This document shows, one piece after another, positions 1-12,493 of a DNA stretch of 64,000 nt. Each line of letters opens with the position of its first letter. Position 1 is the first letter of the stretch. Made by a program: the position numbers and the translations under genes. The stretch is from Dimorphilus gyrociliatus (Eukaryota; Annelida; Polychaeta; Dinophilidae). Below the pieces are notes generated by a model, which saw only the letters and a list, made by a program, of their open reading frames with translations, was not told where the DNA came from and did not search any database. The stretch is from contig CAJFCJ010000012.1 of assembly GCA_904063045.1 (NCBI GenBank), positions 744,001 to 808,000 of the forward strand, written 5' to 3'.

Positions 1-756
1 TGATATTCTAAATGTATAATTTACAAAATACACGCCAATAAAATTCCTTTACATTTTATATTTGGTAAATCTGTTAGGTTTTGTACTACTCTTGATATTT
101 ATCCTGTTCTCGTTAAGAGACAAGTGATTTATTCAACACAAAAGTTTCTACATAGTACTGTTAACTTAGTAAGAAGTCTAATTAGCCAACTGAAATAATC
201 CGATTAAAGTCTCTCTCACCCTCCCTCTATCCACCCTCGTTCTCACTCTCTCACCCTTTTATTCTTTTTCCTTTTCCTTCTCGTCCTTTTTCTAGGCACC
301 CTTATGTTCCTTTTAATAAAAAGTCTAAATACTCCCCTCTTTAGCAATAAATGAAAAAACTTAAACAAGTGATTAAAATACCATCCAATTTGTTTAATAG
401 TACAAATATAGTATTTAGTAATTAAAAATAAATGCAATTGGAATATATAAATAAGGTTTTATTAATGAAATCTCTATTATGTCTATCTTTAATCTGATAA
501 AAACACTTGAGAGTTTTCGTAAACGGTAGAAAGAACTAAGGTGAGCAAGCTTTATTACGAAGAATCTAGCAGTAGAACTTTTATATGAAACAAACCATTA
601 AAAGATAACACGATTGTTCACTGGACCGTTATTGATGGACTGTAAACTGGCTTAAAGGCAAAAATCTCTACTGATTAAAATCTTATGAAGAAAAAAAAGT
701 CAAACTAATGTTTAAAGAGAGACAAGGACAGGAAAAGAAGGGAGAAAGTGCAGAGT

Positions 757-774
757 GAGAGAGAGAGAGAGAGA
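757..774. repeat. (GA)n microsatellite
   Basis: An uninterrupted run of about nine GA units lies in purine-rich DNA. It is one of many GA/CT microsatellites in this window. Confidence 0.9.
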
Positions 775-1832
775 AGGGTAGAAATACTATGAGGAGACGA
801 ATAAGTAAAAGTAAAATGAGAGAAAGGAGACATAATTATGGAGCTTTTAATTAAATGTAAATTTATTACTAATTAATTCCTTTCAATAATTTTAATGAAG
901 TAACTGCTCAAAGAAAACATATTTCAGTGAATGTCTCTAGGAATCATCTACTAAAAATTTTTCGCCTTTGTTTGATAGATTGTTGTATGACAAAAGGCAT
1001 ATGAAGAAAAGAACAACCAAGATTTCTGTTTTCTCGTCTGTTTATCATTTCTCTCCTTGTCCCTCTCCTGTTTGCTTCTTCACTCTCTCTCTCTCTCTCT
1101 ATTCCATTCTTTTATCTCTTGTCCCCTATTTCATTTTGCTCTCAGTCTGTACCCCTGTCCCCTTTTCTATTTTCATCCATTCATTCTATCTTTCTATCAT
1201 TCTGTCAAACGCTATATAAAACTAGAAAAGACCGTTAAATGTACAATTTTTTTCCTTTTCTTTATTTTTTTATGTCTAATTTGGGAGTTTTGGAGTTGTA
1301 AAAGCAGAAGAGAATATTCTTTAAAGCTTTTATATACTAATATATTTGTACTGTATATATGCTATATATATACATACTATTCTAAAAAACTGATATATAG
1401 TTTACTAATACATTTTTATATTTACATATAGGTATACTGTATATATATATATTTGAAATGATGATAACTATTTTATATCTCTCATCAAGACAGTAAAAAG
1501 TAAAAACATTGATTATTTTCTTTCGATACAGGACTAAATGTTACATAGAGTAGAGAGATAGACAAATTGAATTTCCTTTTTCTAGATACCACATATGTAG
1601 AAAAGCTTTTTATACAAAATAAAAGGATGAAATGAAATGAAATGGTTGGGAAAAAAGTATATAAGATTCCTTTTCTGTATTTTTTTCAAGTTTCTCTCTT
1701 CAAGGTAAAATAATTTAGAGGAATACATTCTCTATCCATAATATTATACTATTATACGTAATTTATACATAAAAGTTATAGGAATATATTGAATAATCTT
1801 TCGTAAAATCCTGAATTCTCATAAGCACTTAA

Positions 1833-1854
1833 AGAGAGAGAGAGAGAGAGAGAG
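1833..1854. repeat. (AG)n microsatellite
   Basis: About eleven AG units are followed by a short G run. Confidence 0.9.
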
Positions 1855-3380
1855 GGGGTGAAGAAGCGGAAAAAGCTTAAATGGAAAAAACAGATAGAAA
1901 CGGTAGTAAGAAAAGAATAGAAGAAATAATAAACAAACTATGTAAAATTACAAATACGAAAGGAAGTAATTCTATTGTAGAAATTTATATAAAAATATCA
2001 GTAACATATGCCAAACACACACACGCACAACAAATCTTTGTTATGTATAAAAACAAGAGAGAAAGTAATTTTTAAAGTTACTCACCTGCTTTTCAAAACG
2101 TTAATATTTTTTCAAACATCAAGGCGTATATTCTCTAAATAAACTTGGGCCAATGGCGATTATCACCTCCCTAAACCAACTGCAAAATATATTTTTTCCT
2201 CTTCTTTTTCTTACAAAGTAAAAAGTCACGTGATCTAAAAATACTTTTATATTATTTTTAGATAAACATTCTTTTTTCCACTTTATGTAAGTTTAATGTT
2301 TAAATTTCTTTCTAGCAATTTTCTTTTCGTTAAGAGAAATTTAGAGAAAAAAATTTTTGTGGAAAAAAAGAAAGAAGCTATACGATCTATAACAAGCGAC
2401 GACAATATTTGACGTTTTGGACGCCTATCTTACATGTTGCATCGCTTCAGAGCAGCCTCGTTTGGGATTTAGCGAATGAGTTACCTACCATTTTATTTTA
2501 GAATATTTTTTATGAAAAACATCTATTTTGAATTTTACTTCTCAGGATAACAAAATTTAGCTAGTTATATCCATTATTATAGTAGGCCTAATTATATTAA
2601 ATAACAGCCCCAATTTTCATAGGTTATTAGGCGTGTATGTTGGATAATTTTCACTTAATATTAAATACAGAAAAAAGGTAATAATAGAAAAAGATAGATG
2701 GAAAATGAATGAATATTTTTTGAAAAAGTTTACTTTATTATTATTATTTTTCTTTATAATTTAATAGTTTATTTTAGCAAACTTTTAATCCAAATTGATT
2801 AATTTAACAGTCCTTAAGCCAAGTCGATTCCGGTTTGTTTTACAATTGACAAGCATAAGGGTGTTTTCCCATAATCAATAGTATATTATATAGTTAGTAA
2901 TGTTTTACAGTTGATCTTCTTGTTGATTTAAATACAAAAGTAGAAGGGAATTTGTAATAATTCAATTAATTGAATTATTTAATAATTAAGTATATTGTCT
3001 CTAATAGAAAGAGACAATAAAATAAACAGATTAGAAAACCAGGCAAAGTTAGCAAAGATTTCAAGACTGATTTGTCTTGTTTTCCCTGGGTAAAGTTCAA
3101 CGTATCTGACAAACTTGATCTTAGAGGAGGGGGAGGGAGAGAAGGTGAAATGTAAAGATAAAAAAGGAGTAGTACAAAAAGAAGTAGCGTGAGTGAAACT
3201 AGAAAAAAATACGACAGATGTACGAACCGGTATTGTTATTTTTGTTTACTTTTTCACGCTACTAAAGCAAACAGAGTACAAACTATAACAAGGCACGAAG
3301 CTTTTCGATGCTATTTTACCCCTGCTACTTCCCTGTCTGAGGTTATAGAGTAATTTCGGAAACTGGCTGTCTTTATTGAT

Positions 3381-3399
3381 TGACAAACCTCGTTTGTCA
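3381..3399. repeat. Perfect 8-bp inverted repeat
   Basis: TGACAAAC is followed, after the three bases CTC, by its exact reverse complement GTTTGTCA. TGACA is the core of TALE-homeodomain sites, so a dimer binding site is possible, but chance is also possible for an 8-bp arm. An AAGGTCA nuclear-receptor half-site lies about 40 bp downstream. Confidence 0.5.
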
Positions 3400-4634
3400 G
3401 GTCTACTGACTTTAACCTTTCTAGGATTTCGAGCCCAAGGTCATCGAACAATGTGATAAGGGTTAATAAAATAGAATAGCTACTTATTTAAGGAAAAGAA
3501 ATCTACGTAGGTTCAGTTAGTTATGCATATTAAAATAATATAAAATTAGGAATAACGATTGTTAGCGATAAAGTTCACTTTATAAAAACTCTATCTAAAA
3601 GACTTTTTCTTTATTAGAGTATTTTATCATAGCCTTGGTTAATTATTATTAATGAATAAAGTAGAAAATTTTGTTATTCCTTCAATTAAAGACTCTTTTT
3701 TCCACGGAAATACATTAGAACCTTCAATCAATAACTCTCTAATCGTTTAATGAAGTTCTTTCCCTTTCGATTTGAGTAGGATAAACTGTTATTGTTTTCC
3801 GTTAACAGTACGAAATAATCAATTGATATTAAAAGCTGCATAAATTAATTACTGACCAAATGAGATAATAAATTATAAACTACATTTTCAATAGGCAGCT
3901 AACGTTTTTTTCTAATTCAAAGCCAGATCCCAACTACTAGAGATTATCGTTATTCTTCATATAAAAGCAACATTAATAGATTTTGATATAAAGGTAAGGG
4001 GAAGGGTAATATTTTTATTTTTTACAGTTCAATAATTATCTTCCTAAGCTTTTGATTAACATCCTCTTATATTTTCTATACAGTTAATTATAAAGCCAAT
4101 TCTTTATAATCATTTAGAAATAACGTTCTAATTAATATTTGCTTAATATTAGTTTTAGTATAAGCCAAAAAAAAAATGGAAATTTTACATGCATAACATA
4201 AAAAACCCCTATGTAAGGAATCTTTTAAACTAAAGAGAAAAACAACAAAGAAGAGTCGTTCAATATGTTACATTTCGATTTATTTAAGCCTAGCCGTTGA
4301 ATATGGCGACGAAAGACTGCATATATACATATTATATAAGTCAATAAATCCTATTTTATTGTTTTTTATCCCAAATTCAATTTTAATCATTTTTATGAAA
4401 AGTTCAAGTAGTAAAGAGAAATTTCTCTATAGATTTCATAAGAAAACAAACATTTGTCTATTTTTACTATTGTAATAATTAAATACATAGAAACAAAAAC
4501 AAACTTATTGAATAATAGAAATCTATCTCCCTCATCTAGAGGTCTGAAATTCTAACTAACAATAGATTTTCTTCTTTTAAAAAGGCAAGTACTATTACTA
4601 TTAAAACTTGGATTCTACTGCCAGTGAAACGACA

Positions 4635-6477
4635 ATGAAGTTTTTAACCGTGCTCGTTCTTTTTTTCTACCTTTGTTATATTTCAGAAGGTTTGATTTAT
4701 TAATATCTAAGCGGTAAAGTGTATAAATGTATATATATATATATATACAGTATTTTTTTATTCTATATGTACATTATCCAGTACATAGAGGTTAAGAGTT
4801 TTCGTCCTCTTTATATAGCCATCATTGATCATATGGGAATGAAAGTATTCAAAGGGAAAATACTCGATTGGACTGGTAAATACAATAAAAAAAAATTTTC
4901 TAACGTGGAAAATTACTACGATAACGACGCTATCTTATATGCTCCCGGAAGCGATGTTGTCCAAGGAAGGAAGAATATTAAAAGAATTTTACAACAAAAT
5001 AGAGAAGACTTTGCAGTTGGAAATCTTTCCAGATTACTTAGTAATATAAAATTTTCGGATTCAAAAAGATCAGCAATAGTAACTGGTCGATTTATACAAC
5101 TCGGCGGTAAAGATTATAAAACAGCAAAGAAAGTTCACGGATTGTAAGGGATTATCTTATTTTTTTCCCTCTTCTTTCATATCATTTTAATACGAAGTTT
5201 TAGAACTTCCAAATTAAATAAGAAGTTTAAAGAAAGAGATAAATTGATGAGTAAAACAAAGCTTATTAAGTAAATGTTTATCACTATTTCTATTCATCAG
5301 AGTCACTGGGGTAATCACTTAGGCGGTTAAAATAGTCTCAAAGGACTATAAGAAATTCCATCTAAGCAAAATATAACACAGATGAGTTTTTTTTTTCTTG
5401 TCTCTTTCTTTTCCCCTTCTCAATTCATTTAGCAATTTTTAATTCAATTGCATAATTACTGTTTTCTCGTTCAGAAGTGATTTTTTTAATTTTTTGAACT
5501 TAACTCATAAAAAAATATTTACCCAAGTAAATTTTACTAAAAGAGAGGGAGAGAGAGAGGAAGGAAGATAGAGATAGAGATAGAGATAGAGGGATAAGAT
5601 AAAAAGAAGGAAAAAGAGTTATCCTAAAAATGGTTGAGGAAAAAAACAGCTTAGAAAGATTATATCCTGTATTTGAAAGAAAAGAGAACTAAAGAGTTTT
5701 TTGGGAATCGTTTTAAAGGGTTTTTCTTTCAGTCATAAGTAATTCGAATTGCATCCTAAACATAGTAAGAACAAGACATAAGACTTTTAAATAACGTATT
5801 TCCAAAGTTTCAGTTACATCCAATCCAAGCCCCAAGACCTAATTCACGATTCTTAAAGTATCTATTTTACTCTTTCTTTACCACTTATATTTTGTGTCTA
5901 GTGGAGAATAAAGTATGTAGTTACTTCAATTTATAAAACCGGAGTAACATCCTGTTTGCGTCAACTCCAGATACTGTTTTTTATTTTCTTGAAAACTAAT
6001 AAAATATTACAAAATTCGAGAACTTCTATGAAGAAGTATATACGTAACTCTTTTTAACATTAATTAAACCTTAAAGAAGCCATTTACTCATTAATTTATG
6101 TAAATTTTATTCAAGTAACTTCTTATTGTCATAATATAATTATATGCATTTATATCCTACGCTATCTACTATACAGTTAATATAATATAATAATTAAATT
6201 TATCTAAAATATTCAGATCTTAGCCAAAAGGCATATTTTTATTTATGGTAAAAAGTTTCTTTTTGACCTATTTTCCTTAGATTATTATTCTCTTTATAAT
6301 ATATTTTAATAATATTTCCTCTAGGCAAAATAATTTTTTAATACTTGACATGCGAATATACTATATTTTTCTTCATTTTGCAGTTATACGGAAATCTGGA
6401 TGAAAAATTTAGAAGGAAATTGGAAAATTCACTTTCAAATGTTTAACGTTGAATTAAATCAACTTAGTCCGCATTAA
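4635..6477 (+). CDS. Secreted SnoaL-like / DUF4440 (NTF2-fold) protein
   Basis: Three exons are supported: 4635-4689, 4819-5143 and 6384-6477. Splice phases 1 and 2 join cleanly and give 157 residues. Exon 1 encodes a classic signal peptide (MKFLTVLVLFFYLCYISE). The mature part has the NTF2-like signature of the SnoaL/DUF4440 family: a YYDNDAILYAPG strand followed by a V-x-G-R-x-x-I helix, and a C-terminal Y-x-E-I-W-x-K...G-x-W-K-I-H strand pair in exon 3. Proteins of this fold form a cone-shaped pocket and act as small isomerases, hydrolases or ligand binders. No catalytic residues can be assigned here, so the substrate is unknown. Intron 2 is about 1.24 kb, long for this region. The start is chosen because the upstream exon supplies a signal peptide and the correct phase; an apparent ATG at 4719 lies in the intron. 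Confidence 0.8.
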
Positions 6478-7182
6478 CAACTTTAGAATTATACCTGTAT
6501 TCTTTTTTGCATGTTGTAAGAAAAAATTACTTGAAAATTGCTTTGTTTTGTACCTGGTAGTTAAATTAGGGCTATACTAACTTATACTCAGTATACATAT
6601 GTATGTATATTTACCCCTGTAATACGTATATACGATACATTTTGCACCTGTTATATGATAAAAAACTAATAGGAAGCGCCATCTCCTTTACAAGTTTGTA
6701 ATTCAGACATAGTTATTTAATTTAATATACTGTATATTCATTACTGAACCAATTGTATTTGTGTTGAGAAAAGAATATATCAAATACTACTATACAAGGT
6801 CAAAGCACATTATTAAAAATATTCAATCTCTATTATACATATTTATATATATTAGTAATATATGTATATAAATATTTTCATGTTTGCTCTTGAATTTATT
6901 GTCATTTCCAACACGAGCAAAACCAGAAACTATTGATGAAAATGAATCTTTCGGTTACATTTGATTAAAAAACCTAATAAAATAATTGAAAAAAGAGTTT
7001 CCATTTAAAATTTAAATAATAATAGATAATATTACTCCCATAACTTCCCCAGATGATTACTACAGGTATGAAAAGCATGTTAATATAATAATGTATATAA
7101 AAAAAAACAATTCATAGAGTGAATCACGAGCTTAATGAGTATATAAATGACTGGCTGAAGAGAAAGAATTTAGAATATCATT

Positions 7183-7488
7183 ATGTCTTCATCCGATAGC
7201 AATTTAAAACGTACTACTTCAGCTCCAGTTGAAATTGATGAGAAGCGATCAATGAAGGAACCTATTAAATATTCCCAATTTTCCTACGATTCAAGAGATA
7301 GAAACGTTAAATTTAATAATGTTCCTGAAAGAAGATTCAAGCCAAAACTTCAAAGAATGCCCACGCCCTATGTTAAAGACGATATTCAAGAGGAAAATAC
7401 AAAGAGACTTGTAAGACAGCAAAACGTTAAAACTTCAATAAGAAAGTTATCTGAGATTTGGGACGAGAATAAGGAAGGTAACAATTAA
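7183..7488 (+). CDS. Small basic hypothetical protein, possibly incomplete
   Basis: This is an open frame of 101 codons beginning MSSSDSNLKRTTSAP. It is hydrophilic, rich in Lys/Arg/Ser, and has no signal peptide or membrane segment. I do not recognise a family. Its composition is unlike the low-complexity frames nearby and looks like a disordered cytosolic or nuclear protein. A GTAACA sequence sits just before the stop (after ...NKEG), so the frame may really be a first exon spliced to a downstream exon I could not find. It sits about 700 bp downstream of the SnoaL-like gene on the same strand. Confidence 0.45.
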   Translation: MSSSDSNLKRTTSAPVEIDEKRSMKEPIKYSQFSYDSRDRNVKFNNVPERRFKPKLQRMPTPYVKDDIQEENTKRLVRQQNVKTSIRKLSEIWDENKEGNN

Positions 7489-9060
7489 CAGAAAGAAGGA
7501 GAGAGCGAGAAAGAGTGAGAATGAAGCAAATGGAAAAGAACAGAGCATATTTTTATAAAAGAAAGAATAAGAAATTTTTTTACTAACTACGTAATATTTT
7601 TTGTTTTGCATTAAGCTATTAAAGAAGATAAAAATATCTTGTTATACAAATTATCTAGCGCAAAATAAAAATATTATAGATATATACCGTTTTCCAATAC
7701 AAATTATTATCAAACGTATATACATTTACGCTATATAGATGTATGTATGTACATTTGTATTTAAAGGTGAAAACCTCTTAAAGATATTGTTTCCATTAAA
7801 AATAAAAGATTACGCAATAAATTTCAAGATACTTTTTCTTCTTTTCTTTTTTATTAAGCAATTAATCATTTTTAAGTGTTATTTTACTTGCACTAATTAT
7901 TCTTGTGGTATATTTTTTATTCTACAAGGTCTTTTGTTAGTATTTTCCATTCGTAGAAAAGGGATATTCAATGACATTCTCATAAAAAAATAAATTCTGT
8001 TTATAGAATTGTATCTATCGTGTTTTTTGTCTCTCTTTCTCTTGTTGTTGTTTTTTTTTTATTTATATTAAATTGTTTTGCTTTAAAAAAGAACAAGCTC
8101 CGTTTAAATGTTTTATACTGTATATATATATATATATATATATAGAAGAGTAAAATGCTTGTATTGTATATACCTACAGTTTCTAAAAGCACAGTAAGAT
8201 AAACATTAATTGTCATCGGTTGTACTTCATTATGATTAACGAAGCATGGAACTTTGCATGCTTTTCCTTTTCTCTTAGAATATATATATGTATATAAATA
8301 TAGATAGACAGATAGATATTTCTTTTCATATATATTGTATATATATATATTTATATAAACACAAAGCACAAACTTTGCAGTAGATATGCTTTTTATATAT
8401 GTAAACAGTATATTAATACAATATATTTCTTTAAGCAAACTGTTTTAAATGTATAATAGGCAGACAAGAATTCAAAGAAAGCTCTTTGATTATCATCATC
8501 ATCATTTTCATTTCTTTCATGCACATTGGACATTTGCTAATGTAAAACACTATCTTTTTTTTGACATATAACTTAAAACAGCGCCCTCTAGTGCATTTGA
8601 CTGGAATCAAATTAATAATCTTCGTCAGCGTTTGAGTCTTCTTAAATCTCTTAGAATGATTATCAAGTTTCAGAGATCATTAACGAAAGTTAGAAACTTA
8701 AAGATTATATTCACTGATATTGTATCTATGTATGCATTTATAAGTTAGCAATATGCAGTTTATGTATATAACATACATTTATATAGTTTATATATAGATA
8801 CAAGTTTGTATAACATTAGCGTATACATATAGATATATAGACAAACCTATATGAGTTAACTGGACAAATATATACGCGTACATTAACCATCTTTGAACTG
8901 GAATGAAATCTAACAAGAGGCACTAGAAAAGTTGAATGTTTAAAGAAATATGTTCTGTTAATACATAAGAATATACATATAGAAGTTTTCAATACATAAA
9001 ACGGAAAAAGAATGCCAATTCTAAGCAAAATAACTCATATGCCCACAGAGAACTTTATTT
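7489..9060. other. Intergenic region with TA and GATA-type simple repeats
   Basis: No supported exon was seen. The region contains TA microsatellites (about 8121-8144 and 8337-8356), a TAGA-type tetranucleotide stretch near 8300-8320, a short ATC triplet run near 8494-8505, and a CTCF-like motif annotated separately at 8579. Confidence 0.55.
8579..8595 (+). promoter_or_regulatory. CTCF-like binding motif
   Basis: CAGCGCCCTCTAGTGCA closely matches the core of the bilaterian CTCF consensus read in the AGCGCCCYCTRGTGG orientation. The core is C/G-rich and stands out in surrounding AT-rich DNA. It lies between the + gene ending at 7488 and the - gene at 9061-10500, where an insulator would be plausible. 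Identification is by motif only. Confidence 0.45.
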
Positions 9061-10500
9061 TTAATTTGAACTTAGAATGATTTTATATCCATATTTAATT
9101 TTTTCGTCTAAAGGAACACATGATTCATTTGATTGATATTTAGGTAGACCTTGCGAATTTTGAACAGAGATCGACCATTTTTCACTGAATATTTTACCAA
9201 CCCTTTTTAAAACAGAACAATTATCTCCTCTATATACTTCAACTTTTTGCGTTCTACTTAATTTTGATAAGACTGTTTTTACAGTTTCATCATTAGAAAT
9301 GTCTAATTCTTTAACCTCCTTTTTATCACCGTCAATTACTGCAATTGTCACTTTGTTTCTCTGAAACTAAATCACGTAATTACTCAATTTCATTATATAA
9401 AAGAATATAATAAAAACTTTTATAAAGAATATAGAATAGAAGGGAAAAGAAACTAACCGGAGTCCACGGCGCTTTCGAAATGTTCAAATCTTTTATCGGT
9501 AACTATATAATGGTAAAGAAAAGCAATTAATAAGACTAATATCTCGTATTATTTGCCCTACTAATTCTAGATTATTGAAAGAATTATTTATAGAGTAAAT
9601 ATATCGATGTTATATACAATCGAAAAAAGCTATTACATTATTAAATTATACATTTATATGATAAATACTTATTATACAAAAAAGAAGAAGAAGAACAAGA
9701 AGAAGAAAAAAAGTAGGAAATGTAAAAATAAGAACTTTTCAATATAATTAAAGAGAATTAAATGTGTTAAGCCTTTTTAAAATTTGATTTTGTTTTCCAA
9801 TTTCATTTTCTTAGATTTAATAAGCAAAATAAAGTTTGGTTTATATTTTAAATTCTCCTCGACCACATTTATTGGATAATTAACTTCTATATTTAGCATT
9901 TCTGGAGAAAGAATTTTCATTAAAATGTAATCTTATCCGAAGAAATATGATTCAATTTCTTTATTCAGATAGTCTTTACTATAGTCATTACGAAATTTTC
10001 AACTCTTTAACTAACTATTATCATTGCTTCCTGAAGATATTCTTTTTTTGTTTTTATTTTTGTTTTTTCCTCTTCTTTTCAAAGTTATTGATCTTTTTTT
10101 TATTTGTCTTAAAAGTCGTTTACAGTTTGGAATTCATTTTTTACCTTTTTACGTGAATTGTCCTTAAGACGATTTAAGTAAAAGTGAATATTATTGATTA
10201 AATATATCCTACTTTCTAGGAGTCATTAAATCAAAATGGAAAATATAGTAACAAACTAACCTTCGGACTAATATTTTTCTTGACTGTTCTTAAAATTTCC
10301 TCTTCGTCAAAGCTTTTATCTAGCTGGCGGACAATTGAACCCAAGTTTTCCATAGTTGGTTGACAAGCATTTGGTGAACTTCTATGAGCTTTCATTTTGC
10401 TTATTGCACTTTGAATGTACTTTAGTCTAATGATAAATGATCTCGAATCGTCGGTCAAACAGAATGAAAGAAATAGAGAGCAAACTAGAATTCTAAACAT
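9061..10500 (-). CDS. Secreted protein with possible transcobalamin/intrinsic-factor-like C-terminal domain
   Basis: Three exons on the minus strand: 10261-10500, 9458-9502 and 9061-9360. All junctions are phase 0 and the product is about 194 residues. The N-terminus MFRILVCSLFLSFCLTDD is a signal peptide, followed by a short helical region with one Cys. The 45-nt middle exon encodes a Pro-rich linker (IKDLNISKAPWTP), and the last exon a beta-rich domain (VTIAVIDGDKKEVKEL... then ...KWSISVQNSQGLP...). This linker-plus-beta-domain pattern resembles the C-terminal part of transcobalamin and intrinsic factor, but the large alpha/alpha barrel of those proteins is absent. The family call is tentative; that it is a secreted protein is more secure. 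The apparent start inside the last exon is a GTG and is not used. Confidence 0.55.
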
Positions 10501-12359
10501 ATTTCAAAGTTGATAATTAAATTGTGGAGTGAACGATTCTACTGCTTCTCTACAAGTGATTTTAGCGTCTCTAAGAGCCACCCACGCCTCATGAATAATG
10601 ATATGCGAAAGACAGGCGTCACAGAAAAGGGAGCATATTTAAATGTCTAATGTTTATGAGAGGTTAATTAACAACTGAAAATTTCAAAACCCTCGATACA
10701 AAAAGATTTATCTACTAAAGAAATGTTTATGAAGGAAAAAGTCTGCTTACTCATGTGGTTCATCCAGTGCTCTATCTACCAGGCAATATCATACACCACA
10801 CCCTTTAAAAAAGCAAGTACTTTAATTCGGGTTCCCATTTATTAAGTTACTACAAAGAAAGAACTTGATTAAACGCGTGAATGAGAGGAATAAATTAACC
10901 TTTTTGAATAACTTAGTTGTACAACAAAATCATCCAAAATTTAGACAAAACTAACTTTTTATTACACATAATAACAATAATTGCAAAGTCAATTTCTTCT
11001 TAATAATTAATTTCCTCTTTTTCTTTTTAATGTTCAGTACAATAGATTTATCTCTACCTTTTCACTTTGTTTACATCTTTTGTTCATTTGCCTTGCGTAC
11101 AGAGCACTTTTACTACAAATTGTATTCTAAAGCGATAGTTATAATAATAATAATAATTGTCATAATCATTTTATATATAGTTTAAAGTGGGATAGATAAG
11201 GAATTTTTATATTACCCAATTAGAAACTTTTCAAAGTAATTTATTAAGTAAAGGATAAAAATGGAAAGGACAAAAAAAGAAGAAAAGCAAACTACAAAGC
11301 CTGTTCGTTTGAGGAAATATGAATAGCGTCAGTCAGTTGAGCGAAATTTCATCGGTACAAATTTCTTTATCTAAGCAACCTATTACCTTGTATAGAAAGG
11401 GATTAAAAGAACTTATCTTTTACAAAGTGGCAACTCTAGTCCATCTGAAATTAAGTTAACAATTAAAAATGTAATTCTGTTCTTTCTATAAAAAGACGAC
11501 AAAGAATATGAGCTTCTGACTTTCTTTGTATCGTTGGGTAGAGAATTTTAATGATAAAGATGATAATAATTATAATAATAATCTTATTTTTTAGATTTAT
11601 ATATATTTCGTCTAATTAATAATTCATTATTTCCTACTGACTTGATATTGGAGAAATTATCCTTCCGAAATGATAACTATCTATTGAAATATAGATAACA
11701 ATGATCATTTGGATAAAGAATTAACCTACATAAATATCAAAGAAACCAATAACGGTTAGAAAATAAGAAACAGCTTAAATTTTTTAGAGAAGCGGCTAGT
11801 TCTTTTGTTAATTAGCTATCTTGTTCTCGGTCCTTGCGTCTTTTCTATAACTCCTTATTTCTCTCTTTCTTTCCTTCTTTTCTTCCTTTTTTCCATTCTA
11901 TGAGTCCATCTATCTTATTTTTCCCAAAGTAGATCTTTCCTGTCTTCATCATTTCTTCTTAAATCTTAGCAGTCACAAAAAAAGATTACATATACAAACA
12001 CCTAAATTTTGCAAATGGTATACTGCTGAAAAAGGAAACTTCTTTATTGGCTTCTTTTGTTGCATCAAAGCCTTAATTCTGCCTCTTTCTTGCATGCTAA
12101 GAATATTCATTTTTTTTATTTCTATACAAGTGAAATAAAAAAATTAGGCCTATTTCTTATTTTCTTGAATTGTAATTATATGTCTTGTTTTGTTTCGAAA
12201 GGGTTCTTAAATTATTTTTATATTTTCTGTCAATAAAAAAAGTATGTATCGTTTTTATGTTTTCCAAGAATTATATATAGATGCAGGACATATTTTAAGA
12301 GGATAAATATTCTCCATAAGAGATATAAGGAGTTATAGTGCAGAAATGATATGAAGAAC

Positions 12360-12390
<31 letters not shown>

Positions 12391-12460
12391 CATAGAGAGA
12401 GAGAAGGAAACATAAAGACAGGGATATAGAGAGTGAGAGTAAGCGAGCGAGCAAGCAAGC

Positions 12461-12493
<33 letters not shown>

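Larger units (their letters stand above)
1..4634. other. Gene-poor AT-rich intergenic region
   Basis: I see no convincing coding exon on either strand here. The open frames present are low-complexity (Leu/Ser/Phe or Lys/Arg runs) and arise from CT/GA microsatellites and AT-rich DNA. The stretch holds several purine/pyrimidine simple repeats (about 757-774, 1083-1100 and 1833-1854), TA-rich patches near 1350-1450, and a short perfect inverted repeat at 3381-3399. Distal exons or regulatory elements of a neighbouring gene cannot be excluded. Confidence 0.6.

Noticed and set aside
968-1431. Overlapping + strand open frames rich in Ser, Leu and Phe
   Set aside because: They translate a CT microsatellite and AT-rich flank; no splice structure or conserved motif.
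8001-8438. Minus-strand frame of 145 codons rich in Tyr and Ile
   Set aside because: It is produced by TA and TATG simple repeats.
10744-10806. tRNA-like stretch on the minus strand (GGTAGATAGAGCACTGGAT)
   Set aside because: It resembles a D-arm and anticodon arm, but no T-arm (GGTTCGAATCC) or acceptor pairing follows; at most a degraded tRNA-derived fragment.
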